Assembly: GCA_963826055.1 (NCBI GenBank)
Contig: CAWGVO010000012.1
Coordinates: 87,139 to 151,138 of the forward strand
DNA: 64,000 nucleotides
From: JBBDMC01 sp963826055
Lineage (GTDB): Bacteria; Pseudomonadota; Alphaproteobacteria; Rhizobiales; Kaistiaceae
Direction of reading: 5' to 3'
Positions 47,307 through 56,053 of the stretch are shown here, one piece after another. How positions within the stretch are numbered: position 1 is the stretch's first letter; every line of letters begins with the position of its first letter. The notes below the pieces were generated by a model. It ran no database searches. It was not told where the DNA came from and worked only from the letters and a program-made list of their open reading frames with translations. A program made the position numbers and the translations under genes.

Positions 47307-47516
47307 ATGCCTTACGCCACCAACGACGACCTTCCTCCCGGCGTGCAGCAGCACCTGCCTGCCCATGCCCAGGACATCTTCCGCGCCGCATTCAACCACG
47401 CCTTCGCCGACCACGCCGGCGACCCGCGCCGGGAGGAGGCGGCCCGTCGCATCGCCTGGGCTGCGGTCAAGCGATCCTACGTCAAGGTCGGCGACCAATG
47501 GCTCGCCCGACAGTGA
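47307..47516 (+). CDS. ChaB family protein
   Basis: A 69-aa ChaB-like protein. The family core DDLPPGVQQHLPAHAQDIFR and AAFNHAFADH, then RIAWAAVKRSYVKVGDQW, covers nearly the whole length. ChaB was named as a cation-transport regulator but its real role is unclear. It lies 4 nt after the phaC stop codon and 19 nt before the APH/ATPase gene, so the three are probably co-transcribed. Confidence 0.9.
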   Translation: MPYATNDDLPPGVQQHLPAHAQDIFRAAFNHAFADHAGDPRREEAARRIAWAAVKRSYVKVGDQWLARQ

Positions 47517-47535
47517 GGCTCCGCCGGACCGCTTG

Positions 47536-49101
47536 ATGACCGACGAAACGCAGACGTCCACACCCGCCGGCCAGGACGAGGTCTTCGCCTTCCTCGCCGA
47601 CCCGGCGACCCACGGCCTGTCGGAGCCGGTCAAGCGCATCGACACCCACGCCGCCGCCGTCTTCCTCGCCGGCCCCGACGTCTACAAGGTGAAGCGCGCC
47701 GTCCGCTTCCCGTTCATGGACCAGTCGACGCTCGAGCGCCGCCACGCCTCCTGCGAGGCGGAGCTCCGCGTCAACCGCGCCTTCACGCCCGCGCTCTACC
47801 TCGGCGTCGTCCCGATCACCCGCAAGGATGGCGCGCTCCACCTCGGCGGCGACGGCACGATCGTCGAGTGGGCGGTCCACATGAAGCGCTTCGACGAGAG
47901 CCTGACCCTCGACCTCGTCGCCGATCGCGGCGAGATAACGCCGCAACTGATCGCCGAGATCGCCAGCCTGATCGTCGCATCGCACCGCGCCGCCAGCGTC
48001 GGCGACGGCGAGGCCGCCACCGACGCCCTCGGCGGCGTCGTCGACGAGACGTTGACCGAGCTCGTCGAGGCGCCCGACATCTTCCCCGCTGCCCGCGCCA
48101 GGGCGCTTGCCGCCGCCATGCGCGCCGCCTTCGACCGCCGTTCGCCCGCTCCTGCTTGCGCGCGGCGCCAACGGTCGCGTCCGCCGCTGCCATGGCGACC
48201 TCCACCTGCGCAACATCGCGCTCGTCGACGGCCGGCCGATCCTGTTCGACGCCATCGAGTTCGACGAGTCGATCGCCACCACCGACGTGCTTTACGATCT
48301 CGCCTTCGCCCTCATGGACCTGTGGCAGCGGCGTCTGGTCGGCGAGGCGAACCTCCTGCTCAACCGCTACCTGTGGGCCTCGCGACGATATCCGCGGAGA
48401 GCTTGCCGGCCTGGCCGACGCTGCCCCTGTTCCTCAGTCTGCGCGCCGCCGTCCTCGCCAAGATCGACGCCATCCGCTTCCGCGACGTCGCCCACGCCAC
48501 CACCGTCAAGGGCGAGGCGCTGCGCTATTTCGATATCGCCGGCGAGTTCCTTGCCCCCGCGCCGCCCGTCCTCGTCGCCATCGGCGGTTTGTCGGGAACC
48601 GGCAAGACCACCCTCGCCGCCCGCATCGCTCCGACGATCGGGCGCGCGCCCGGGCGCCGTTCATCTGCGCAGCGACATCGAGCGCAAGCGCCATTTCGGC
48701 GTGCCCGAAACCGAGCGGCTGCCGGAGAAGCGCCTACAGCCGCGACGTCACCGAGGAAGTGTTTCGCGGTCGCTGCGCGCCGAGGCCGAAGCGGCGCTCG
48801 GCGCCGGCCACAGCGTCATCGTCGACGCCGTCCATCGCACGCGCCGAAGAGCGCGACCTGATCGCCGCCGTCGCGGCCCGCTGCGGCGCCCGCTTTGTCG
48901 GCCTCTGGCTCGACGCGCCCCTCGCCACGCTCATCGCCCGCGTCAACGCCCGTCGCGGCGATGCCTCCGACGCCTCGGCCCGCGTGGTTGCCGACCAGGC
49001 CGCCAACCCGCCGACCGAGGATGATCGCCTGGACCCGCCTCGACTCCTCGGGCTCGCCCGACGCCATCGCCCGTGCCGCCCTTGCCGTGTGCGGGGCGTG
49101 A
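47536..49101 (+). CDS. Bifunctional aminoglycoside phosphotransferase-like/AAA ATPase fusion, about eight frameshifts
   Basis: A protein of about 520 aa joining an APH-like kinase domain (COG2187) to a P-loop kinase domain (COG0645). The kinase half has CHGDLHLRNIALVDGRPILF with the catalytic Asp and DAIEFDESIATTDVLYDLAF. The second half has the Walker A IGGLSGTGKTTLAARIA and the segment HLRSDIERKRHFGVPETERL. Indels, mostly +1, lie near 48140, 48380, 48415, 48650, 48735, 48772 (here one base appears lost), 48840 and 49024. The family is widespread but its substrate is unknown. All motifs survive, so the breaks look artefactual. Confidence 0.85.
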
Positions 49102-49213
49102 GGCGCAACCATCCGCGCGCACGCGTTCCAGTCTAACGCGCGCCAATAGACATAAGGAACGCAAGCATAACGCGGACGATTATTCCGCGTGCTGGAGAAC
49201 AACTTCATTCTAC

Positions 49214-49241
49214 TTGCGACAATACATGAATAATATATGAT
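49214..49241 (+). promoter_or_regulatory. Promoter of the osmoprotectant ABC operon
   Basis: TTGCGA (49214-49219) and TATGAT (49236-49241) have a 16-nt spacer. They lie in an AT-rich island (49140-49260) that contrasts with the surrounding GC-rich sequence, about 86 nt before the first permease start. Confidence 0.5.
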
Positions 49242-49326
49242 AAGTACTTGAGGATCTCCGAATACGTCACATGAATCTGTCCATCGACTGTTGCATCGAC
49301 GGCCGATATTGGCCATTGTCGATCCG

Positions 49327-49992
49327 ATGGAAATTCTGAACTACATTCTGGCCAATTGGACGCTGATTCTTAGCCGCACCGCCGAGCACCTCGAGATCGT
49401 CGGCGTGGCCGTCGGGCTCGCCATCCTGACCGGCGTCCCCATCGGCATCGCCATCACCCGCAGCAGGCGCGCCGCCGACGCCGTCCTCTACGTCGCCTCG
49501 ATCGTCATCACCATTCCCTCGATCGCCCTCTTTGGCATGATGATTCCGGTGCTTTCGCTGATCGGCCACGGCATCGGCTACCTGCCGGCGGTCGTCGCGG
49601 TGCTCCTCTACTCGCAATTGCCGATCATCCGGAACACCTACACCGCCATCACCAACGTCGACCCTGCGCTGCGCGAAGCCGCCCGCGGCATGGGACTGAC
49701 CCACCTGCAGCGCCTGCGCGAGGTCGAGCTGCCGATCGCCGTGCCGGTGATCCTTGCCGGCGTCCGCGTCGCCGTCGTCATGAACATCGGCGTGACGGCG
49801 ATCGCCGCCTACATCGGCGCCGGCGGTCTCGGTGCGTTCATCTCGCGCGGCATCAGCCAGACCGATCCGCGCCAGCTCGTCACCGGCGCCCTCGCCGTCA
49901 GCGTGCTGGCAGTGGTCGCCGACTTCGCCCTGCTCGGCCTGCAGCGCCTGCTCACCTCGCCCGGATTGCGCCAGACGAGGGCCGCCGCATGA
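49327..49992 (+). CDS. Glycine betaine/choline-type ABC transporter permease (OpuBB-like), first copy
   Basis: A 221-aa inner-membrane permease with five to six helices. The ABC permease EAA loop reads PALREAARGMGLTHLQRLRE then VELPIAVPVILAGVRVAVVM, which is the OpuB/ProW-like form. GAGGLGAFISRGI near the C-terminus is also typical. ATG 49327 is chosen; an upstream Met at 49291 precedes it without conserved sequence. It overlaps the ATPase gene by 4 nt. With a second permease downstream, the transporter is a two-permease, one-ATPase system. Confidence 0.9.
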   Translation: MEILNYILANWTLILSRTAEHLEIVGVAVGLAILTGVPIGIAITRSRRAADAVLYVASIVITIPSIALFGMMIPVLSLIGHGIGYLPAVVAVLLYSQLPIIRNTYTAITNVDPALREAARGMGLTHLQRLREVELPIAVPVILAGVRVAVVMNIGVTAIAAYIGAGGLGAFISRGISQTDPRQLVTGALAVSVLAVVADFALLGLQRLLTSPGLRQTRAAA

Positions 49993-51101
49993 TCCGGCTC
50001 GAACGCGTCAGCAAGCTCTTCCCCGGCGCCACCATGCCGGCGGTCGACCAGGTGTCGATGGAAGTGCCCGAGGGCGAGATCTGCATCCTGCTCGGCCCCT
50101 CCGGCTGCGGCAAGACCACCACGCTCAAGATGGTCAACCGCCTGATCGAGCCGACCTCCGGCGACATCTTCATCGGCGACAGGAACACCGCCGACTACAA
50201 CCCGGTCGAGCTGCGCCGCACCCTCGGCTACGTCATCCAGCAGATCGGCCTGTTTCCCAACAAGACCATCGAGGACAACATCTGCATCGTCCCCGACATC
50301 CTCGGCTGGGACCGCGGGAAGTCGCGGGCGCGCGCCGCCGAGCTGCTCTCGCTGGTCGCGCTCGATCCCGGCGTGTTTCTGAAGCGCTATCCGAAAGAGC
50401 TCTCCGGCGGCCAGCAGCAGCGCATCGGCGTTCTGCGCGCCATCGCCGCCGACCCGCCGGTGCTGCTGATGGACGAGCCCTTCGGCGCCATCGACCCGAT
50501 CAACCGGGCGGTGATCCAGGACGAGTTCCTCAAGATGCAGGCGACGCTGAAGAAGACCATCATGTTCGTCAGCCACGACATCGACGAAGCGGTCAAGATG
50601 GGCGACCGCATCGCCATCTTCCGCGACGGTCGCCTCGTCCAGTACGACACCCCCGACAACATCCTCGCCCATCCGGCCAACTCCTTCGTCTCCGACTTCG
50701 TCGGCTCCGACCGCACGCTGAAGCGGCTCCAGCTCCTCAAGGTCTCCGACGCCATGCTGCCCGACCCGCCTGTCGTGCACGCCGAGGACGCCCTCAAGAC
50801 CGCCGCCGCCCTGATGGAGGAGCACGGCCACACCGCCGTCGTCATGGTCGGGCCGCGCGGGCGCGTGCGCGGCTACGTCGATCTTCCCACCGCGCGGGAG
50901 AACCGCGGCAAGGTCGGCGAGCACAGCGAAGCGCTGCCGACCACCATCCGGGCCAGCGAGAACCTGCGCACCGCCGTCTCCACCATGTTCCGCCACGACA
51001 TGACGTGGCTCGCCTGCACCGACGACGACGGCTTCTACAAGGGCTACGTGACGCTGCGCGGCATCACCCGTCTGCTCGCCGAGGCCTATCGCGATGGCTG
51101 A
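49989..51101 (+). CDS. Osmoprotectant ABC transporter ATP-binding protein with CBS domains (OpuBA-like)
   Basis: A 370-aa ATPase. Walker A is GPSGCGKTTTLK near residue 37, the Q-loop region follows (YVIQQIGLFPN), the signature motif is ELSGGQQQR, and Walker B is VLLMDEPFGAID. The C-terminal third is a CBS pair, about residues 240-365 (DALKTAAALMEEHGHTAVVM, MTWLACTDDDGFYKGYVTL), which in OpuA-type ATPases senses ionic strength or nucleotide. It overlaps both neighbouring genes by a few bases. The transported solute is probably a betaine or choline derivative, by family. Confidence 0.93.
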   Translation: MIRLERVSKLFPGATMPAVDQVSMEVPEGEICILLGPSGCGKTTTLKMVNRLIEPTSGDIFIGDRNTADYNPVELRRTLGYVIQQIGLFPNKTIEDNICIVPDILGWDRGKSRARAAELLSLVALDPGVFLKRYPKELSGGQQQRIGVLRAIAADPPVLLMDEPFGAIDPINRAVIQDEFLKMQATLKKTIMFVSHDIDEAVKMGDRIAIFRDGRLVQYDTPDNILAHPANSFVSDFVGSDRTLKRLQLLKVSDAMLPDPPVVHAEDALKTAAALMEEHGHTAVVMVGPRGRVRGYVDLPTARENRGKVGEHSEALPTTIRASENLRTAVSTMFRHDMTWLACTDDDGFYKGYVTLRGITRLLAEAYRDG

Positions 51102-51837
51102 CGCGCTCGCCACCACCATCGGCCTCCAGCGGCTGTGGCGGAACGGCCTGCTGGTGCTCGTCTTCGCCCTCGGCGCCTGGGCGTGGGCCGGCGGCCTGCT
51201 GCCGACCATGCTCGACCTCTCCGACGACATCACCTTCCTCGGCCGCCAGCACATCGAGCTGGTCGCCATTTCCGGCGGCCTTGCCATCCTCGTCGGCGTT
51301 CCCCTCGGCGTCGCCCTCACCCGCAAGCCGCTCCGCCGCTACGGCGACCTCTTCCTCCAGGTCCTCAACATCGGCGCCACCATTCCGACGCTTGCCGTCC
51401 TCGCCCTGTCCATGAGCGTGCTCGGCATCGGCGACGTCCCGGCGATCTTCGGACTGTTCATCGCCACCCTCCTGCCGATCGTCTCCAACACGCTCGCCGG
51501 CGTCCGCGCCGTGCCGCCGCACCTGATCGAGGCCGCCACCGGCATGGGCATGAGCCCGGCCCAGATCCTGTGGAAGGTCGAATTGCCCAACGCCATGTTC
51601 GTCATCTACGCCGGCATCCGCACCGCCCTCGCTATCAACGTCGGCACCGTCCCGCTCGCCTTCCTCATCGGCGGCGGCGGTCTCGGCGAGCTCATCTTTT
51701 CCGGCATCGCCCTCAACGAGTTCGCCACCATGCTCGCCGGCGCCATCCCGACGGCGCTGCTCGCCATCTTCGTCGATTTCATCATGGGCCAGCTTCAGCT
51801 CTGGACCATTCCACGCGGCGTCAATCCGTTGCGGTGA
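51094..51837 (+). CDS. Glycine betaine/choline-type ABC transporter permease, second copy
   Basis: A 247-aa permease with six helices, homologous to the first copy. The EAA loop is HLIEAATGMGMSPAQILWKV followed by ELPNAMFVIYAGIRTALAIN, and the C-terminal block IGGGGLGELIFSGIALNEF is typical. An extra N-terminal helix (GLLVLVFALGAWAWAGGLLP) precedes the core. Its start overlaps the ATPase stop by 8 nt, confirming operon membership. The substrate-binding protein follows 49 nt later. Confidence 0.92.
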   Translation: MADALATTIGLQRLWRNGLLVLVFALGAWAWAGGLLPTMLDLSDDITFLGRQHIELVAISGGLAILVGVPLGVALTRKPLRRYGDLFLQVLNIGATIPTLAVLALSMSVLGIGDVPAIFGLFIATLLPIVSNTLAGVRAVPPHLIEAATGMGMSPAQILWKVELPNAMFVIYAGIRTALAINVGTVPLAFLIGGGGLGELIFSGIALNEFATMLAGAIPTALLAIFVDFIMGQLQLWTIPRGVNPLR

Positions 51838-51886
51838 GCCGCGCCCTATCCCGTTTCACCACAGCAACCGAAGGAGGAAGACAAAC

Positions 51887-52775
51887 ATGAAACGCATCAC
51901 CAGAGCCCTGGTGGGAGCCGTGGCCGTCCTCGGCATGGCCGCTTCCGCACACGCCGCCACCATCGTCGTCGGCGGCAAGAACTTCACCGAGCAGCTTCTG
52001 CTCGCCGAGATGACCGCGCAGCTTCTGAAGGCCAACGGCTTCACCGTCGACAAGCGCGACGGCATGGGCTCGCAGGTTGTCCGCGACGCCCAGGTCAACG
52101 GTCAGGTCGACGTCTACTGGGAATACACCGGCACCTCGCTCGTCACCTACAACAAGATGGACAGCGCCGGCCTGAACGCCCAGCAGACCTATGACAAGGT
52201 CAAGGAGCTCGACGCCAAGGTCGGTCTCACCTGGTTGAACCCGTCTGCCGCCAACGACACCTACGGGCTCGCCGTGCAGGCATCGAACCCGAAGACCGAC
52301 GGTCTGAAGACGCTGTCCGATCTCGCCACGGCCTACAATGACAAGAAGGGTCTGGTGATGGCGGTCAACGCCGAGTTCCCCAAGCGTCCGGACGGTCTGC
52401 CCGGCCTTGAGAAGGCCTACGGCTTCTCGACCACCCGCGCCGACCTCAAGGCGATGGATTCGGGCCTGACCTACCAGGCGCTGAAGAACGGCCAGGTCGA
52501 TATCGCGCTGGTGTTCACCACCGACGGGCGCATCAAGGCATTCGACTTCCGCGTCCTCAGGGACGACAAGGAGTTCTTCCCGAACTACGCCATCGTCCCG
52601 GTCGTGCGCACCGCGACCCTCGACGCCAACCCCGGCCTCGCCAAGCCGCTGAACGAGCTGTCGGCCAAGCTGACCGACGCAGGTCATGCAGCGCCTCAAC
52701 GCCGAGGTCGACGTCGACAAGAAGTCGATCGAGGAGGTCGCCTCCGGCTTCCTCAACGATGAAGGCATGATGTAA
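51887..52775 (+). CDS. Osmoprotectant ABC transporter substrate-binding protein (OpuBC/ProX-like), one frameshift
   Basis: A periplasmic binding protein of about 295 aa. The signal peptide MKRITRALVGAVAVLGMAAS with AHA cleavage is clear. The mature N-terminus ATIVVGGKNFTEQLLLAEMT is the OpuAC-domain signature, followed by VDVYWEYTGTSLVTYNK and YQALKNGQVDIALVFTTDGR. An extra G near 52681 breaks the frame six residues after the block PGLAKPLNELSAKLTD; the corrected C-terminus ends SGFLNDEGMM with a stop at 52773-52775. A strong GGAGGA lies upstream of ATG 51887. Confidence 0.92.
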
Positions 52776-52787
52776 CGGACAAAGCGA

Positions 52788-52816
52788 TCCCGCGCCCGGT
52801 CGACCCGGGCGCGGGA
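52788..52816 (+). terminator. Terminator of the osmoprotectant operon
   Basis: TCCCGCGCCCGG and CCGGGCGCGGGA form a perfect 12-bp stem with a 5-nt loop, 12 nt after the binding-protein stop codon, followed by CTGTTGCTTCC. It is the strongest hairpin in this area. Confidence 0.75.
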
Positions 52817-52837
52817 CTGTTGCTTCCGGAAGCGCGT

Positions 52838-53041
52838 TCAGCGCCGGGCCGCGGTCACCACTACCGAGTAGCGGACGTTTGCTTTCGCCCGCGTGTCGGC
52901 AGCGCGCTCGCGCCATGAATGGAGCGCGTCGTCGTATGAGGCGAACGGCCCGTAAAGCTCGCCGCTTCCCTCGTGCAGCGCGGCGAAGTTCGCGTCACGA
53001 TAGCTGCCGCCGACGACCCAGTATTCCTCAACCGTTGGCAT
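52838..53041 (-). CDS. DUF4170 family protein
   Basis: A 67-aa soluble protein. The family pattern YWVVGGSYRDANFAALHEG, YGPFASYDDALHSWRERA and ANVRYSVV covers almost the whole sequence. DUF4170 proteins are alphaproteobacterial and of unknown function. The start ATG 53041 lies 33 nt downstream of the aceA stop codon on the same strand, so it could be read from the aceA message. It converges on the osmoprotectant operon. Confidence 0.85.
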   Translation of the reverse strand: MPTVEEYWVVGGSYRDANFAALHEGSGELYGPFASYDDALHSWRERAADTRAKANVRYSVVVTAARR

Positions 53042-53074
53042 CTCGCTTCCTTTCCGGAATTGCCGCCGCGACGC

Positions 53075-54369
53075 TTACGCCGCGACGGTCTCCTTTTCCT
53101 TCGGCGTTCCCCTGTCCGTGAATTGTTCTTCTTCGGTCGAGCCCGCCATCGCCACCGTCGAAGACTGGCCGCCCGAGACCGCCATCGCCACGGCGTCGAA
53201 GTAGCCGGTGCCGACCTCGTGCTGATGGCGGACCGCGGTGAAGCCCTTCTCCTGCGCGGCGAACTCGCGCTGCTGGAATTCCGAGTAGGCCGCCATCCCG
53301 CGCCGGGCGTAGTCCTGCGCCAGCTCGAACATGCCGAGGTTGAGCGAATGGAACCCGGCGAGCGTGACGAACTGGAACTTGTATCCCATCGCCGCCAGTT
53401 CCTCGCGGAAGCCGAGCGATCGTCTTCTCGTCGAGCTTGGCCCGCCAGTTGAACGACGGCGAGCAGTTGTAGGCGAGCATCTTGCCCGGGAACTTGCCGA
53501 CGAATCTCGGTGGCGAACTCGCGCGCCTCGCCGAGGTCCGGCGTCGAGGTCTCCCACCACAAGAGGTCCGCGTACGGCGCGTAGCTGAGCGAGCGCGCGA
53601 TCGCGTGCGGCACCGAATGGGTGTTGCCCTGCTTCAGCCGGAAGAAGCCCTCGCTCGTCCGCTCGCCCGAAATCCACGGGTGGTCGCGCTCGTCGATGTC
53701 GCTGGTGATCAGCGTCGCCGAATGGGCATCGGTACGCGCCATGACCAGCGTCTCCACGCCGCTGACGTCGGCGGCCAGACGCGCCGCATTGAGCGTGCGG
53801 ATGAACGTCTGCGTCGGCACCAGAACCTTGCCGCCGAGGTGGCCGCACTTCTTCTCCGAGGCAAGCTGGTCCTCGAAGTGGACCGCCGCCGCGCCCGCCT
53901 CGATCATCCCCTTCATCAGCTCGAAGGCGTTGAGCGGACCGCCGAAACCTGCCTCGGCATCGGCCACGATCGGCGCGAACCAGTACGTCGAGGTGTTGCC
54001 CTCGAGCTTGGCGATCTGGTCGGCGCGCTGCAGCGTCTTGTTGATGCGGCGCACGACCTCCGGCACCGACGAAGCCGGGTAGAGCGACTGGTCGGGATAC
54101 ATCTCGCCGGCATTGTTGGCGTCGGCGGCGATCTGCCAGCCCGACAGGTAGATGGCGTCGAGGCCGGCCTTGACCTGCTGCAGCGCCTGGTTGCCGGTGA
54201 GCGCGCCGAGCGAGGCCACCACCGGGCGCTCGTTCAGGAGCTGCCACAAGCGGCGGGCGCCGAGCTTGGCGAGCGTGTGTTCGACGGTGACGGTGCCCTT
54301 CAGCCGTTCGACGGCCTCCGGCGAATAGTCGCGGCGGATGCCGGCGAACCGGTTTGTAGTGCTTGTCAT
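53075..54369 (-). CDS. aceA: Isocitrate lyase, two frameshifts
   Basis: The key enzyme of the glyoxylate bypass, about 430 aa, cleaving isocitrate to glyoxylate and succinate. The catalytic motif KKCGHLGGKVLVPTQ with its Cys is intact, as are SGWQIAADANNAGEMYPDQS, FAPIVADAEAGFGG and MARTDAHSATLITSDIDERD. Extra bases near 53504 and 53416 break the frame (REFATEI then GKFPGKML; REELAAMGYKF onward). It ends KEKETVAA at 53075. It is divergent from the ScfR/RamB-type regulator and would be needed for growth on acetate or fatty acids, and for using stored PHA. Confidence 0.94.
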
Positions 54370-54469
54370 GATGTGGCTCCGTTTCAGGTGGCCGCAACAT
54401 GGCTTGACAGGCGGGGCGTTTCAATAACTATTTGAAATCACGTCGAAATCATGAATGTTGTCAACAATC

Positions 54470-54496
54470 ATACAATTCGTGTATGTAACGTTGTAT
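54470..54496. promoter_or_regulatory. Inverted repeat in the aceA-scfR divergent promoter region
   Basis: ATACAA and TTGTAT are arranged as an inverted repeat with a 15-nt spacer, 22 nt before the scfR start codon and beside an overlapping TATAGA. On the other strand TTGACA (54464-54459) could be the aceA -35 element. The 148-nt gap (54370-54517) is AT-rich. It is a plausible operator for the adjacent regulator. Confidence 0.45.
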
Positions 54497-54517
54497 AGAT
54501 TGTAAGGGGATGTCTCC

Positions 54518-55942
54518 ATGAAAAAGGCCATGCGCGTCGGCGGCCGCCTGCGCCGCTTGAGGCAGGAACGTCGGCTGACCCAGGCACAGATGGCGCGCGA
54601 GCTCGGCATCAGCGCCAGCTACCTGACGCTTCTGGAAAGCAACCAGCGACCGGTCACGGTCCGCATCCTCCTGAAGCTGGTCGAGCGGTTCCAGGTCGAC
54701 CTCAAGGAATTCGCCGCCGACACCGATCAGCGTCTGTCGCTGGAGCTGATGGAGGCCTTCTCCGATCCGATCTTCGAAAGTGCCGAGGTAAAGGCCACCG
54801 ACGTTCAGGACCTCGTCGCCACCTTGCCCGCCGTCGGCCGCGCCATCCTCGATCTCTATGGCGGCTACCGCCGCCACCTGCCCGCCGGCGTCGACGGTGC
54901 CGGCGACGACGCCGCCGAGGCGCCGCCGGTGACGATTCCCTCCGAGGAGGTGACCGAGTTCATCCAGCACCGGTTGAACTATTTTCCCGAGCTGGAGGCG
55001 GTTGCCGAACGGTTGTGGGCCGAACACGGCCTCGCCATCCACACCCTGCACCAGGGCCTGACGGCGATCCTGCGCGATCGCTACTCGGTCGAGGTCGAGG
55101 TCCGCACCGCCGAGCAGATGAAGGGCCGTTCGCGCCACTACGACCGGCTTTCACGACGTCTGGAGATTTCGGAAATGCTGCCGGCGCCGAGCCGGCTTTT
55201 CCAGATCGCGCACCAGGTCGCCTACCTCGGCAACCACGATCTCATCGACCGGCTGGAGGCGGAGGGCAACTTCACCAGCGAGGAGGCGAAGGCGCTGATG
55301 CGCACCGCTCTCGCCAACTACTTCGCCGCCGCCGTGCTCATGCCCTACCAGCTCTTCCGCGATGCCGCCCGCAGCGTGCGCTACGACGTCGACGTCCTCA
55401 AGAACCGGTTCGGCGTTTCCTTCGAGCAGATATGCCATCGCCTGACCACGCTCCGGCGCCCCGGCGCCGAAGGCGTGCCGTTCCATTTCATCCGCGTCGA
55501 CATCGCCGGCAATATTTCCAAGCGCTTCTCCGCCTCGGGCATCCACATCGCCCGTTTCGGCGCCGCCTGCCCGCGCTGGAACGTTTACGACGCCTTCGCC
55601 ACGCCCGGCATGCTGCGCACGCAGCTTTCGCGCATGCCCGACGGATCGACCTATTTCTGCATCGCCCGCACCACCGGCCGCACCACCGCTTTCAGCGGCG
55701 GTGGCCTGCCCCACCGCGTCGGCCAGCGCTCGCTCGGCCTCGGCTGCGACGTCCGCCACGCCTCCGAGATCGTCTACGCCGACGGCCTCAACCTCGCCGA
55801 TCCCCAGCTCATCACGCCGATCGGCGTGTCCTGCCGCACCTGCCCGCGCACCGATTGCGCCGAGCGCGCCATGCCCTCGCTCCACCAGAAGCTTCACATC
55901 GACGAGAACGTCCGCGGACCCTCGACCTACGTGCAGGCGTGA
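54518..55942 (+). CDS. Short-chain fatty acyl-CoA regulator family (ScfR/RamB-like) HTH protein
   Basis: A 474-aa transcription factor. An XRE-type helix-turn-helix at residues 6-60 (RLRRLRQERRLTQAQMAREL, GISASYLTLLESNQRPVT) is followed by an IrrE/ImmA-like domain (SRLFQIAHQVAYLGNHDLID, lacking HExxH) and a C-terminal DUF2083-type domain with a Cys cluster CRTCPRTDC. RamB and ScfR proteins control acetate, propionate and glyoxylate-bypass genes according to acyl-CoA levels. Its divergent position to aceA supports control of isocitrate lyase. The ribosome site AGGGGA precedes ATG 54518. Confidence 0.92.
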   Translation: MKKAMRVGGRLRRLRQERRLTQAQMARELGISASYLTLLESNQRPVTVRILLKLVERFQVDLKEFAADTDQRLSLELMEAFSDPIFESAEVKATDVQDLVATLPAVGRAILDLYGGYRRHLPAGVDGAGDDAAEAPPVTIPSEEVTEFIQHRLNYFPELEAVAERLWAEHGLAIHTLHQGLTAILRDRYSVEVEVRTAEQMKGRSRHYDRLSRRLEISEMLPAPSRLFQIAHQVAYLGNHDLIDRLEAEGNFTSEEAKALMRTALANYFAAAVLMPYQLFRDAARSVRYDVDVLKNRFGVSFEQICHRLTTLRRPGAEGVPFHFIRVDIAGNISKRFSASGIHIARFGAACPRWNVYDAFATPGMLRTQLSRMPDGSTYFCIARTTGRTTAFSGGGLPHRVGQRSLGLGCDVRHASEIVYADGLNLADPQLITPIGVSCRTCPRTDCAERAMPSLHQKLHIDENVRGPSTYVQA

Positions 55943-55991
55943 CAGGCGCCGGCATCCGAACGATGCGCCCGAACGCCGCCGGTCCCTCCGC

Positions 55992-56050
55992 AATCCCTCC
56001 CCGTAACCGGGGAGGGTGGCCGCGAGCGAAGCGAGCGACGGGTCGGGATT
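55992..56050. repeat. Palindromic repeat family B, copy 2
   Basis: AATCCCTCCCCG-TAAC-CGGGGAGGG forms a strong hairpin, followed by GCGAGCGAAGCGAGCG and closing GGGATT. It resembles copy 1 at 15.2 kb and, like it, lies between two convergent genes (scfR and the anti-sigma factor). Confidence 0.75.
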
Positions 56051-56053
56051 TCG

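Noticed and set aside
39921..49101. A genomic island or degraded region of pseudogenes
   Set aside because: The genes have normal composition, catalytic residues are all retained and the neighbours (ZIP, hsp20, ChaB) are intact; no integrase, transposase or attachment repeats are present.
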